In this document: piece after piece, positions 54,562-63,938 of the stretch
Numbering within the stretch: position 1 is the stretch's first letter
Layout: the number at the start of each line of letters is the position of its first letter
Source: Saprospiraceae bacterium
GTDB lineage: Bacteria; Bacteroidota; Bacteroidia; Chitinophagales; Saprospiraceae
Direction of reading: 5' to 3'
NCBI GenBank assembly: GCA_028282725.1
Contig: JANQHF010000058.1
Location: 1 to 64,000 of the forward strand
DNA length: 64,000 nucleotides
Translations under genes and position numbers: made by a program
The notes under the pieces: generated by a model
What the model saw: the letters and a program-made list of their open reading frames with translations, nothing else
The model's database searches: none
What the model was told of the DNA's origin: nothing

Positions 54562-55146
54562 ATGAAGTATATTATTAACCTGTTGATTGTCGGTGCTATT
54601 GGATTCCTGGGATTCATGCTATGGAATGGTATCAATGAGCCCATAAAATTCAGGGCAGAACTCAATAAGCGCCAAAATGTAGTCGTCGACAGATTGACGG
54701 ACATTAGGACAGCTCAAGAGATTTATCGCGAAATTACCGGAGAATTTGCACCTACTTTCGACACGTTGCTACAAGTTCTGAAAAGTGATAGCATTCCATT
54801 CAGGCAATTGCTTGCAGATCCTTCGGATCCCACAAATCCCGACAAATTCATCGTCAATGTAATTAAACACAGTGCCCTGGATTCAATTAATGTGCTCGGC
54901 ATTGATCTGGATAATTTGGAGTACGTACCGTTTACCAACAGGGCTACATCTTTTGCACTTCAGGCCGATACGATGACTTATCAATCCACATTGGTTCCGG
55001 TCGTTGAAGTGATGACGCGTTTCAGTGAATTCATGGGACCATTTGCGGACCCTCGTTTCAGCATGTATGAGAAAGACTATAATCCAAATGGGAAGTTAGG
55101 ATTTGGAAGTATGTCATCACCTAACCTGGAAGGAAATTGGAAATAA
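54562..55146 (+). CDS. Membrane-anchored conserved protein of unknown function
   Basis: This 194-residue protein starts with one membrane helix (about 4-21) and continues as a soluble domain: RQNVVVDRLTDIRTAQEIYR (about 37-56), GEFAPTFDTLLQVLKSDSI and YVPFTNRATSFALQAD. The pattern (one N-terminal helix, a helix with an RTAQ motif, then strands) is reminiscent of a pseudopilin-like layout. I do not recognise a named function. It is the first gene of a plus-strand run that reaches argS, and its end overlaps or touches the next gene. Confidence 0.7.
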   Translation: MKYIINLLIVGAIGFLGFMLWNGINEPIKFRAELNKRQNVVVDRLTDIRTAQEIYREITGEFAPTFDTLLQVLKSDSIPFRQLLADPSDPTNPDKFIVNVIKHSALDSINVLGIDLDNLEYVPFTNRATSFALQADTMTYQSTLVPVVEVMTRFSEFMGPFADPRFSMYEKDYNPNGKLGFGSMSSPNLEGNWK

Positions 55147-55159
55147 ATACCTGAGAGGA

Positions 55160-55945
55160 TTGCCTCAACACCCTTTAGATAAGCATAACAAAATATACCT
55201 GTCTGCATTAGTTGATGCAGACAGTTTTTTTTATGGCCTCTGCGATAAAGACAATAAATGGCAGAAATTGGGCACCATCAAGCTTAAAGGCTTACACGAA
55301 TGGAACTTAAGAGAACCGCAGGCCTCTCAAATCACAAAGACGACGATTGGTGTTCTGACGAACTTATTTACATTGGTTCCGAGTACCGAGTGGAACCCGG
55401 ATCAAACAGGTGATTTCCTGAACTTTGCCCAATATTCAAATGATGCTTATGATCTGGAAATCCTTGCAGATGAAATTTCAAATTTTGGGATTCATCTGTG
55501 CTATGCCTTTCCGGTAAAACGAAAGCAACAACTGAAGTCGACTTTTGGAGCTCATGGAATTGTCCATCTTATTTCAGCTCTTCTTCGAAGTGTACGGAAG
55601 AGAGATTCCATAGATTTTATACACATATCCAGGATAGGTAATAAGGTAATTATGATTTGTTTGAGGCGAGGAGTCCCTGTTTTGGCCAATATGTTCAGAA
55701 AGGCCTCATCCAGTGATCTTCTTTATTTCACCCAATTAGTTGTGGATCGATATGAATTGGATGAACAAATATTGATGATTCAGTGCTCAGGTGATTATGA
55801 CGATAAACGCGTTGAGATCAACTTGTTGCGCAGATATTTTAAGGAAGTTGAATACCACAGTGAAGATTTGTCGGATACTGAGGTGTTATCGGGAATTGGT
55901 AACAGTAAATTGATTCCACTGCAGAGCATTATCTCATGCGCATAA
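55160..55945 (+). CDS. DUF3822-family protein
   Basis: This protein is read from the TTG at 55160, which has GAGAGGA close upstream; a longer frame to 55103 overlaps the previous gene by 44 nt. The roughly 261-residue product, starting LPQHPLDKHNKIYLSALVDA, matches DUF3822, a Bacteroidota protein with an actin-ATPase-like fold that is usually found directly before rsmD. Its role is not known. Its stop overlaps rsmD by 10 nt, which suggests coupling with the methyltransferase. Confidence 0.8.
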   Translation: MPQHPLDKHNKIYLSALVDADSFFYGLCDKDNKWQKLGTIKLKGLHEWNLREPQASQITKTTIGVLTNLFTLVPSTEWNPDQTGDFLNFAQYSNDAYDLEILADEISNFGIHLCYAFPVKRKQQLKSTFGAHGIVHLISALLRSVRKRDSIDFIHISRIGNKVIMICLRRGVPVLANMFRKASSSDLLYFTQLVVDRYELDEQILMIQCSGDYDDKRVEINLLRRYFKEVEYHSEDLSDTEVLSGIGNSKLIPLQSIISCA

Positions 55946-56499
55946 TCGGTGGTATTTATAGTGGAAGGGTGTTCAAGCCTCCTGTTCATTTGATGCCGAC
56001 CCGACCTACTACGGATCGCACACGGGAAGCTCTTTTCAATATCCTGATGAATACACTCGATTTTGAAGAAGTATCGATGCTTGAACTTTTCGGGGGAACG
56101 GGAGCGGTAAGCCTGGAGTTTATCTCAAGAGGATGTAAGGATGTTACCTATGTTGATCAACATCATAGATGTTACCTATGGTTCAAATCCCTGATCATGG
56201 ATTTAGGCTATCTTGACCAATGCACCATATTAAAAATAGACGTTGCACGCTATATCAAAAAGGCGGATCGAAAATTTGATTTGATTTTTGCAGATCCACC
56301 TTATGATCTGGAATGGATCCCCAAGATGCCCGGTTTGATTGGAAGTGCACAGATGTTGGCGGACAATGGTAGATTTGTTCTCGAGCACGACAAGCGGTTT
56401 TCATTCGAAGAGACTACTGGATATGAACAAAGTCGTCAATACGGCCAGTCCATTCTTACATTTTTTAGAAAGGCGGAGGAGAGCAGCGAAGAGGGATAG
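55936..56499 (+). CDS. rsmD: 16S rRNA (guanine966-N2)-methyltransferase
   Basis: This 187-residue enzyme methylates guanine 966 of 16S rRNA. Landmarks are RIIGGIYSGRVFKPP (about 2-16), RPTTDRTREALFNIL (about 23-37), motif I LELFGGTGAVSLEFISRG (about 50-67) and the catalytic DPPY in LIFADPPYDLEWI (about 115-127). Length is normal. It is translationally coupled to DUF3822 and precedes argS by about 100 nt. Confidence 0.95.
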   Translation: MRIIGGIYSGRVFKPPVHLMPTRPTTDRTREALFNILMNTLDFEEVSMLELFGGTGAVSLEFISRGCKDVTYVDQHHRCYLWFKSLIMDLGYLDQCTILKIDVARYIKKADRKFDLIFADPPYDLEWIPKMPGLIGSAQMLADNGRFVLEHDKRFSFEETTGYEQSRQYGQSILTFFRKAEESSEEG

Positions 56500-56628
56500 A
56501 CATTCTTCTCATCTGTATATTTCAGTTCAAGTATGGCAGTCTCTAAATACTCTTTTCTGTTTTCGCTTTAAATGAATTTCCCTCGATGCTGATTAATGGA
56601 TTATTTTTGGCCTCATTTTAAAAATACC

Positions 56629-58482
56629 ATGAGCGAACCTCTGTACCATTTGAAAGTTGCTGTTCAACACGCCATCGATGACGTGTACGGTCATAAGATT
56701 GAAGTGGATTCCATTGCACTGACCGAAACCAAGAAGGAATTTGAAGGCGACTTTACTTATGTCGTATTTCCTTTGACGAAGACACTCCGGCAAGGTCCCC
56801 AAATGATTGCAGAGAGTATTGGGAGCCATTTGATCTCCAAGGAAACGCCGGTCATATCAGGATTTAATGTAATCAAGGGCTTTCTCAATTTTACCATGCC
56901 GTCCGAATTTTGGATCCGGACTTTCCGGCAAATGACCCGGGATACGGGAATGGGTTTGTCACAAGATGGGCAGGGTACTACGGTAGTGGTAGAATACAGC
57001 AGTCCCAATACCAACAAACCTCTGCACCTCGGACATATAAGAAATATCCTGTTGGGTTGGTCTACTGCAAAGATTCTTGAAAGTGTGGGTTATCAGGTAG
57101 TACGTACCAAAATTGTGAATGATAGAGGGATTGCTATCTGTAAGAGCATGCTGGCCTGGCAGAAATTTGGTGAGGGGAAGACTCCGAAGGACTCCGGGAC
57201 AAAAGGAGATCACTTTGTAGGAGCATTCTATGTAATATTTGAACAAAAATTTCGGGAGGAATATGAAGCATGGCAGTCATCGGAAGAGGGGAAGAAAATG
57301 CTCGATGGTCGCGAAAATGCCCATGAGGAAGAAGAACAGTTCTTCAAGAAATTCAAGAATCAGTACTTCAACGAACATAGCGCTCTGGGAAAGGAGGCTA
57401 AGGCAATGTTGCTGGACTGGGAAGCGGGTAAGGAAGACGTTAGAAAGTTATGGGCTAAAATGAATGGTTGGGTATATGACGGTTTTGATCATACCTATGC
57501 GCGACTTGGCGTATCGTTTGATTTTAAGGACTACGAATCTGAGACCTATGTCCTGGGAAAGGATATTATTGCAGAAGGCCTGCAAAAAGGATCATTCTAC
57601 ACACAGGCAGACGGAAGCGTATGGGTGGATCTCGAAGACAGGGGGCTGGATAAGAAAATCCTGCTGCGAAGTGATGGAACCTCGGTCTACATGACCCAGG
57701 ATCTGGGCACTGCCCAAATGAGATTTGAAAAAACCGGGGCGGAAAAAATGATCTATGTCGTCGGAGATGAGCAGGATTATCACTTTCAGGTTCTTTTTGA
57801 GACATTGAAGAAATTAGGAGAACCTTATGCTCATGGGTTGTATCATCTGTCCTATGGGATGGTAGATCTGCCTTCCGGTAAAATGAAATCGAGGGAAGGA
57901 ACTGTAGTGGATGCGGATGACCTGATCGAAGAAGTAATCGGCGAGGCTCGTTCAGGGGCAGAAGAAAGAGGGGAATTAGCAGATTTGTCCGATGATGAAC
58001 GCAAGGATATCTATCGAAAAATTGGGTTGGCTGCGCTGAAGTTTTTTATTCTCAAGGTCAATCCGAAAAAAAGAATGGTATTTGATCCCAGGGAATCTGT
58101 GGATTTGCAGGGTCAAACCGGGCCTTACATTCAAAATGCCTATGTGCGAATCAGAAGTATTGAAAGAAAGAATACTGAAACCGAATCCGGTGATTATGGG
58201 AATTATAATCATCTCGATAAAACTGAAAAGGAATTGGTCTCATCGTTGATGAATTATCCGCAGGAAGTCGGTAAGGCAGCCCAGCTGTATGATCCATCGA
58301 TAATTGCTAATTTCACTTATGATCTGGCAAAGAAGTTCCATAAATTTTATCATGATGTGCGCATCTTGGGAGCAGAAAGCACGGAAGCAAGGTCTTTCCG
58401 TATCGCACTGAGCAGACGAATTGCACAAATATTGGCGCATGCCATGGACTTACTTGGAATCGAAATGCCCGAAAGGATGTAA
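56629..58482 (+). CDS. argS: Arginyl-tRNA synthetase
   Basis: This class I synthetase charges tRNA-Arg. The start used is MSEPLYHL at 56629, which gives a standard N-terminal tRNA-binding domain; an ATG 11 codons upstream is possible. The catalytic core has SSPNTNKPLHLGHIRNILLG (HIGH box as HLGH), VGDEQDYHFQVLFETLKKLG, and the KMSKS-like SGKMKSREG (about 420). The C-terminal anticodon-binding domain ends LLGIEMPERM. At about 617 residues, length is normal. glnS follows after 8 nt. Confidence 0.95.
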   Translation: MSEPLYHLKVAVQHAIDDVYGHKIEVDSIALTETKKEFEGDFTYVVFPLTKTLRQGPQMIAESIGSHLISKETPVISGFNVIKGFLNFTMPSEFWIRTFRQMTRDTGMGLSQDGQGTTVVVEYSSPNTNKPLHLGHIRNILLGWSTAKILESVGYQVVRTKIVNDRGIAICKSMLAWQKFGEGKTPKDSGTKGDHFVGAFYVIFEQKFREEYEAWQSSEEGKKMLDGRENAHEEEEQFFKKFKNQYFNEHSALGKEAKAMLLDWEAGKEDVRKLWAKMNGWVYDGFDHTYARLGVSFDFKDYESETYVLGKDIIAEGLQKGSFYTQADGSVWVDLEDRGLDKKILLRSDGTSVYMTQDLGTAQMRFEKTGAEKMIYVVGDEQDYHFQVLFETLKKLGEPYAHGLYHLSYGMVDLPSGKMKSREGTVVDADDLIEEVIGEARSGAEERGELADLSDDERKDIYRKIGLAALKFFILKVNPKKRMVFDPRESVDLQGQTGPYIQNAYVRIRSIERKNTETESGDYGNYNHLDKTEKELVSSLMNYPQEVGKAAQLYDPSIIANFTYDLAKKFHKFYHDVRILGAESTEARSFRIALSRRIAQILAHAMDLLGIEMPERM

Positions 58483-58490
58483 ATATTCAA

Positions 58491-60176
58491 ATGGACAAAT
58501 TCAAAGACATTTTGGGGTCACCCAGAAACTTTATAGAAGAGGAGATAGAGAAAGATATTCTTGCCGGGAAGGTGCCCGGAGACATTCATACCCGTTTCCC
58601 TCCTGAACCCAATGGATTTTTACATATCGGGCATGCCAAGGCGATATGCCTGAATTTTGGAATCGCTAAAAAATATGGAGGGCTAACAAATCTTCGGTTT
58701 GATGACACCAACCCTTCTACAGAAAAGACATCATATGTCGAGGCGATTAAAGGCGACATCAAATGGCTCGGCTTTGACTGGGAAGAGCGCGAATACTATG
58801 CATCTGATTACTTTGATACTCTATATGAGTATGCCATTGTATTGATTAAAAAAGGTCTTGCCTTTGTAGATGATTCTTCGATCGAGGAAATTGCAGATCA
58901 AAAGGGAGTGCCCACCGAACCGGGTCAGGACAGTCCCTATAAAAATCGATCCATTGAAGAGAACCTCGATCTGTTTGAAGGGATGAAAAATGGGGAATTC
59001 CCTGATGGTTCACGAGTGCTGCGCGCCAAGGTTGATATGACTTCCCCCAATATGCACATGAGGGATCCCGTGCTTTACCGGATCAAGAAGGAAAGTCATC
59101 ACCGTACAGGTGATACCTGGAATATCTATCCCATGTATGACTTTACCCACGGACAGAGTGATTCGATCGAAAAGATCACGCATTCTCTTTGTTCATTGGA
59201 ATTTCGGCATCACCGTCCGCTCTACAACTGGTTTATTGAACAACTTGAAATTTATCCCTCCCGACAAATCGAGTTTGCGAGAATGAACGTAGGATTCATG
59301 ATTACCAGCAAAAGAAAATTGGCACGACTGGTAGAAGAGCAATACGTTTCAGGCTGGGATGATCCACGAATGTCGACCATAAGTGGAATGCGAAAACGGG
59401 GCTATCCACCTGCGGCCATTCGAGAATTTTGTGATAAGGTGGGTATTGCCAAAAGGGATAACATGATTGATATCGCATTGCTCGAAAGTTGTGTTCGTGA
59501 TGAATTGAATCGAAGTGCTCAAAGGGTAATGGTAGTTCAGAATCCGATCAAACTGACGATCACCAACTATGAAAAAGATTTTGAACTGTTACCTGTGGAG
59601 AATAATCCTGAAGATCCTGCCGGTGGTCATCGGGAGGTAAGGTTTTCCAAGAACCTGTACATAGAAAGAGAAGACTTCATGATCGATCCGCCGAAAAAAT
59701 TCTTCAGGTTGGGAATTGGAAGAAATGTTCGATTAAAGGGAGCATACATCATCAATTGTCACGATGTTATCAAAAATGACAACGATGAAATTACGGAGCT
59801 ATTATGTACTTATTATTCCGATAGCCGGAGTGGAAGTGACACGTCCGGGGTCAAAACAAAAGGGACCCTTCACTGGGTTGATCAGACTAGTGCTGTTGAT
59901 GTCGAAATACGCCTATACGATAGGTTGTTTACCATTCCGGATCCGGATCAGCAGGAGGGGAAGGATTTCCTGGAGTTCTACAATGAAGATTCATTGCAGA
60001 TCATACAGGATGCCAAGGCGGAAGCATTCCTGGCCGGTGCCCGTCCGGGAGAACAATTTCAGTTTATGCGGAAAGGATATTTTGTCGTTGATGAGGATGC
60101 AACAACCGAAAATGTTATCTTAAACAGAACGGTAACTCTTAAGGACACCTGGAAGAAAATCAAATCGAAACAATGA
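58491..60176 (+). CDS. glnS: Glutaminyl-tRNA synthetase
   Basis: This 561-residue class I synthetase charges tRNA-Gln directly. It shows FPPEPNGFLHIGHAKAICLN (HIGH box, about 36-55), RFDDTNPSTEKTSYVEAI, SDYFDTLYEYA, and the KMSKS-like ITSKRKLARLVEE (about 271-283). The C-terminal anticodon-binding region is complete (DPEDPAGG type residues near 382-400 and a final strand rich in K). It overlaps pyrR by 4 nt, so translation-linked genes share one transcript. Confidence 0.95.
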   Translation: MDKFKDILGSPRNFIEEEIEKDILAGKVPGDIHTRFPPEPNGFLHIGHAKAICLNFGIAKKYGGLTNLRFDDTNPSTEKTSYVEAIKGDIKWLGFDWEEREYYASDYFDTLYEYAIVLIKKGLAFVDDSSIEEIADQKGVPTEPGQDSPYKNRSIEENLDLFEGMKNGEFPDGSRVLRAKVDMTSPNMHMRDPVLYRIKKESHHRTGDTWNIYPMYDFTHGQSDSIEKITHSLCSLEFRHHRPLYNWFIEQLEIYPSRQIEFARMNVGFMITSKRKLARLVEEQYVSGWDDPRMSTISGMRKRGYPPAAIREFCDKVGIAKRDNMIDIALLESCVRDELNRSAQRVMVVQNPIKLTITNYEKDFELLPVENNPEDPAGGHREVRFSKNLYIEREDFMIDPPKKFFRLGIGRNVRLKGAYIINCHDVIKNDNDEITELLCTYYSDSRSGSDTSGVKTKGTLHWVDQTSAVDVEIRLYDRLFTIPDPDQQEGKDFLEFYNEDSLQIIQDAKAEAFLAGARPGEQFQFMRKGYFVVDEDATTENVILNRTVTLKDTWKKIKSKQ

Positions 60177-60724
60177 GTCACAGTCGGGTCATATTGAAGG
60201 AAAAGAAGTTCGCTCTTACCCTTGAGAGAATTTGCCAGCAATTGATCGAACGATATGATGATTTTTCGAACACTTGTATCATTGGGATGCAGGAGCGCGG
60301 TGCCATTTTCTCTGATCGTATCGTGTCTTTGCTCAAGAGTAAAAACATCAACTCCTTTCAATATGGTAAACTGGACATTAGTTTTCACCGCGACGACTTC
60401 AGAAGAAGAGACGTTCCTATTGCCCCCAGCAAGAATGAAATTGACTTCATCATTGAAGATAGGGATGTCCTGTTGATCGATGATGTCTTATACACGGGAA
60501 GGTCCGTTCATGCTGCCATGGCCGCCCTGCAACAATTTGGACGACCCGCCCGCATCGAACTTCTGGCATTGGTGGATCGCAGGTTCAATCGTCACTTTCC
60601 GATCAAAACAGATTTTGTAGGAATAACGGTTGATGCAATCGAGGAAGCTTTCGTCAAGGTGGAATGGAAGCATTTGAATGGTAAGGATCAAATTAAGTTT
60701 TTTTCTAAAAAAGAGTCATCTTAG
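60173..60724 (+). CDS. pyrR: PyrR-type phosphoribosyltransferase
   Basis: This 183-residue protein belongs to the PyrR branch of PRPP-binding proteins. The PRPP loop is DVLLIDDVLYTGRSVHAA (about 100-117), and GRPARIELLALVDR follows. In Firmicutes PyrR also attenuates pyr transcription by binding RNA; outside that group it mainly has uracil phosphoribosyltransferase activity. No attenuator is visible here, but the placement directly before pyrB (5-nt gap) keeps a pyrimidine role likely. Confidence 0.9.
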   Translation: MSHSRVILKEKKFALTLERICQQLIERYDDFSNTCIIGMQERGAIFSDRIVSLLKSKNINSFQYGKLDISFHRDDFRRRDVPIAPSKNEIDFIIEDRDVLLIDDVLYTGRSVHAAMAALQQFGRPARIELLALVDRRFNRHFPIKTDFVGITVDAIEEAFVKVEWKHLNGKDQIKFFSKKESS

Positions 60725-60729
60725 CGTTC

Positions 60730-61656
60730 ATGTCGGACCCCTATCTAAGTACGCGACATCTACTCGGAATCAAAAATATTAATCCTTCGGATATCGAGTT
60801 GATCTTCAAGACTGCCGATGAATTCAAAGACGTTATCAACAGGCCCATCAAAAAAGTCCCGTCGCTAAGGGATGTGACCATAGCCAACCTCTTTTTTGAA
60901 AACAGTACCAGAACAAAGATTTCATTTGAATTGGCAGAGAAGAGATTGTCGGCAGATGTGGTCAATTTCTCCGCATCATCTTCTTCTGTGAAGAAGGGAG
61001 AAACCTTACTGGATACAGTCAATAATGTCCTTTCAATGAAGGTCGACATGATTGTCATTCGGCATCCGACACCAGGTACCCCGGTTTATTTATCACGAAG
61101 AGTGGAAGCAAACGTGATCAATGCAGGTGATGGTACTCATGAACACCCCACCCAGGCTTTACTTGACGCTTATTCCATAAGAGAAAAATTTGGAAAAGTT
61201 TCCGGCAAAAAGATTGCCATCATCGGTGATATTCGCCATTCAAGGGTTGCCCTGAGCAATATCTTCTGTCTTCGGAAATTAGGTGCTGATGTGACCGTTT
61301 GCGGACCACCGACGCTGATCCCTAAGCACATTGAATCTCTTGGAGTCAATGTCTCCTACAATATCGATGAAACATTGTCATGGTGTGATATTGCCAATGT
61401 GCTGCGCATACAGCTGGAAAGACAAGAGATCAAATACATTCCGAGTCTTAGAGAATACGCTTTGTACTATGGAATCAACAAGAACCGTTTGTCACAATTG
61501 GATAAAGAGATTACGATCATGCATCCTGGCCCAATCAACAGGGGAGTGGAATTGAACAGTGATGTTGCAGATTCCGAACATTCCATCATTCTTCAACAGG
61601 TTGAAAATGGAGTTGCCATCAGGATGGCTATCTTGTATTTATTGGCGAGGAGGTAA
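60730..61656 (+). CDS. pyrB: Aspartate carbamoyltransferase catalytic subunit
   Basis: This 308-residue enzyme joins carbamoyl phosphate to aspartate in pyrimidine synthesis. It contains FFENSTRTKISFELAEKRL (carbamoyl-phosphate site STRTK, about 56-74), HPTQALLDAYSIREKFG (about 138-154), IAIIGDIRHSRVALSNI and the C-terminal IMHPGPINRGVELNSDVAD (about 259-277). Length is normal. No pyrI regulatory-chain gene follows; the class is likely the independent trimer type. It follows pyrR. Confidence 0.95.
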   Translation: MSDPYLSTRHLLGIKNINPSDIELIFKTADEFKDVINRPIKKVPSLRDVTIANLFFENSTRTKISFELAEKRLSADVVNFSASSSSVKKGETLLDTVNNVLSMKVDMIVIRHPTPGTPVYLSRRVEANVINAGDGTHEHPTQALLDAYSIREKFGKVSGKKIAIIGDIRHSRVALSNIFCLRKLGADVTVCGPPTLIPKHIESLGVNVSYNIDETLSWCDIANVLRIQLERQEIKYIPSLREYALYYGINKNRLSQLDKEITIMHPGPINRGVELNSDVADSEHSIILQQVENGVAIRMAILYLLARR

Positions 61657-61701
61657 CCGCCAAATAACCGTAAAGACCCACTATTCAAAAGGGTTGGCCA
61701 A

Positions 61702-62793
61702 ATGAAAGATTCGTTGGACGAGGTTCGAAAGATCATCCACATTGACATGGATGCCTTCTATGCCTCGGTAGAACAAAGAGATAATCCCGAACTGAAAGGT
61801 AGGGCAATCGGGGTCGGAGGAGGAGAAAAAAGAGGCGTGCTGACTACCTGTAGTTATGAGGCCCGTGAATATGGAGTTCGATCTGCCATGCCGGGTTACC
61901 GGGCAAAGGAACTTTGTCCACATATCATATTCGTACCTCCCCGGTTTGATGCCTATTCGAAAGTATCGCGACAAATTCGTGAGATCTTCTACAGCTATAC
62001 GGACCTGGTCGAACCTCTTTCACTGGATGAGGCCTACCTGGACGTTACCCATTGCAAGAAGCCTATTCCGTATGCAACTGATATTGCCCGGGCTATTAAA
62101 GATGATATTTTCAATACGACCCAATTGACGTCATCGGCGGGAGTATCATATTGCAAGTTCATTGCGAAGATTGCTTCGGACATGAATAAGCCCAACGGCC
62201 TTATGGTAATAAAACCCCATCAGGCGATGCGATTTTTGGAAGAACTGAAGATTGAAAAATTCTATGGAGTAGGGAAGGTGACCGCGGGAAAGATGAAAGC
62301 CCTGGGTATTTATAAGGGGAAAGATTTAAAAAAAATCAGGGAAGTTGATCTCGTGAGTAAATTTGGGAAAGTTGGAAAGTTCTATTTTCAAATCGTTCGC
62401 GGAATAGATAAACGACCGGTCAAGCCGAATAGGACCAGGAAATCACTGGCTGTTGAACGAACTACTGAGACAGATATGGCTTCCCTTCAAGAATTGGAGA
62501 TAAAACTCGAAGATATTCTTGACAAACTCGTCGTCAGACTGGAAAAGACACAAAAAATTGGACGCACGTTGACCCTTAAATTGAAAACCAGTCAATTTGA
62601 TATCATAACGAGAAGCAAGACTGTGGAAGGGATCCTTGATGACAAAAATGACATCCGAGAATTGGCATTTTCACTGCTTCGCTCTAATTACACGGAAGGG
62701 ACACCGATTCGATTGATCGGTCTGTCGGTATCCAATTTTATTGAAGAGGATCCTGACGTGGAGGGTACCCAACAGTTGCGTCTTGAATTGTAG
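61702..62793 (+). CDS. dinB: DNA polymerase IV (translesion, Y family)
   Basis: This 363-residue error-prone polymerase copies past lesions. It has the palm motifs IHIDMDAFYASVEQRDNPE (about 13-31, catalytic Asp) and PLSLDEAYLDVTHC (about 103-116, second metal-binding Asp-Glu), TSSAGVSYCKFIAKIASDMN, then the thumb helix-hairpin-helix (YGVGKVTAGKMKALGI) and little-finger domain. A terminal beta-clamp-binding tail is not obvious by eye. It follows pyrB by 45 nt but is functionally unrelated. Confidence 0.93.
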   Translation: MKDSLDEVRKIIHIDMDAFYASVEQRDNPELKGRAIGVGGGEKRGVLTTCSYEAREYGVRSAMPGYRAKELCPHIIFVPPRFDAYSKVSRQIREIFYSYTDLVEPLSLDEAYLDVTHCKKPIPYATDIARAIKDDIFNTTQLTSSAGVSYCKFIAKIASDMNKPNGLMVIKPHQAMRFLEELKIEKFYGVGKVTAGKMKALGIYKGKDLKKIREVDLVSKFGKVGKFYFQIVRGIDKRPVKPNRTRKSLAVERTTETDMASLQELEIKLEDILDKLVVRLEKTQKIGRTLTLKLKTSQFDIITRSKTVEGILDDKNDIRELAFSLLRSNYTEGTPIRLIGLSVSNFIEEDPDVEGTQQLRLEL

Positions 62794-62846
62794 CTACCAG
62801 TTGTGGTAAGATCGGTATATTGTCCTTGAAATTCTGAAAGCTGCAA

Positions 62847-63935
62847 ATGAGAAAACTTGTGAAGATCGTCGGACTCCTTCTTCTTCTTCTCATCCTGTAT
62901 TTTATTTATATAAGTTATACGACGGGATTCTTCAGGACGATTGAAAACACTTACAGTGGAAGTACGCAAATGATTTCCATCCAGGGAGCCGAAGATATGG
63001 CGATTAGCCGGGAAGACCAGTTTATGATTATTTCTTCAGACGACAGGGAGGCAAGAAGAGACGGAAGACCTGTGCATAGTGGTCTTTATTATCTCGACCT
63101 ATCTGCAGAAGACAATTCTCCGGAATTGATACGCGCGGACAATGATGTAGAATTGTACCCACATGGGATTTCAATGATTGAAATTGATAGTGGACTTTAC
63201 CGGCTGTTGGTGGTGAATCATGTATTGTCAGGTCATGAGGCTGTGAGTGCGCTTGATCCTGAAGTACGGCATACTATAGAAGAATATCATCTGACGGTTA
63301 AGAATCTGATTCATATACGGACACATGAAAATGATTTCATTATGAGTCCTAATGATGTCGTGGCGATCGATGACCAGCGATTTTATTTTACCAATGATCA
63401 CGGTTCAAAGACGAAATTGGGATTGCTGGCAGAGGACTTCCTGGGATTCAGGAGATCGAATGTAGTTTACTTTGACGGGAGTTCCTATGAAATTGTGGAT
63501 GATGGAATTGCATATGCCAATGGTATTAATTGGGATCCGGAAAGAAGTTTGCTCTATGTAGCATCCCCGCGGGATTTTCTGGTAAAGGTGTATAACATAC
63601 AGAGCGACGGAACCCTGGAATGGTCGACTGATATAGATTGCCATACGGGAGTGGACAATATTGAATTGGATGAAAACGGCCTGGTCTGGATCGGATGTCA
63701 TCCCAAACTATTGATTTTTACTTTATATGCCGGAGGGAGTAAGGAAATAGCTCCTTCTGAGATCATAACCATAGAATATTCAGGCCCGGAAGACTATGAT
63801 GTTCAATCCGTATTTCTCAGTGACGGAAAAGATATGTCCGGGGCGACAACTGCCATTCCTTACGAACAGCAAGTATATGTGGGGAATGTTATGGATTCTA
63901 AAATGCTTGTACTGGACAGAAACGTCTTAAAATAA
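62847..63935 (+). CDS. Paraoxonase/SMP-30-like six-bladed propeller, membrane-anchored
   Basis: At 362 residues it has an N-terminal helix (about 8-26: VGLLLLLLILYFIYISY) and a calcium-dependent propeller of the arylesterase/paraoxonase type: GAEDMAISREDQFMII, LYPHGISMIEIDSG, MSPNDVVAIDDQRFYFTNDH, IAYANGINWDPERSLLYVAS and DNIELDENGLVWIGCHPKL, several of them near the usual Asn/Asp calcium ligands. Members act as lactonases or esterases. Here the protein is anchored facing the periplasm. Substrate unknown. Confidence 0.85.
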   Translation: MRKLVKIVGLLLLLLILYFIYISYTTGFFRTIENTYSGSTQMISIQGAEDMAISREDQFMIISSDDREARRDGRPVHSGLYYLDLSAEDNSPELIRADNDVELYPHGISMIEIDSGLYRLLVVNHVLSGHEAVSALDPEVRHTIEEYHLTVKNLIHIRTHENDFIMSPNDVVAIDDQRFYFTNDHGSKTKLGLLAEDFLGFRRSNVVYFDGSSYEIVDDGIAYANGINWDPERSLLYVASPRDFLVKVYNIQSDGTLEWSTDIDCHTGVDNIELDENGLVWIGCHPKLLIFTLYAGGSKEIAPSEIITIEYSGPEDYDVQSVFLSDGKDMSGATTAIPYEQQVYVGNVMDSKMLVLDRNVLK

Positions 63936-63938
63936 ATT

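Noticed and set aside
61702..62793. DNA polymerase IV as part of a damage-inducible cassette
   Set aside because: It follows pyrB closely and I see no LexA-type palindrome or imuA/imuC-like partner upstream.
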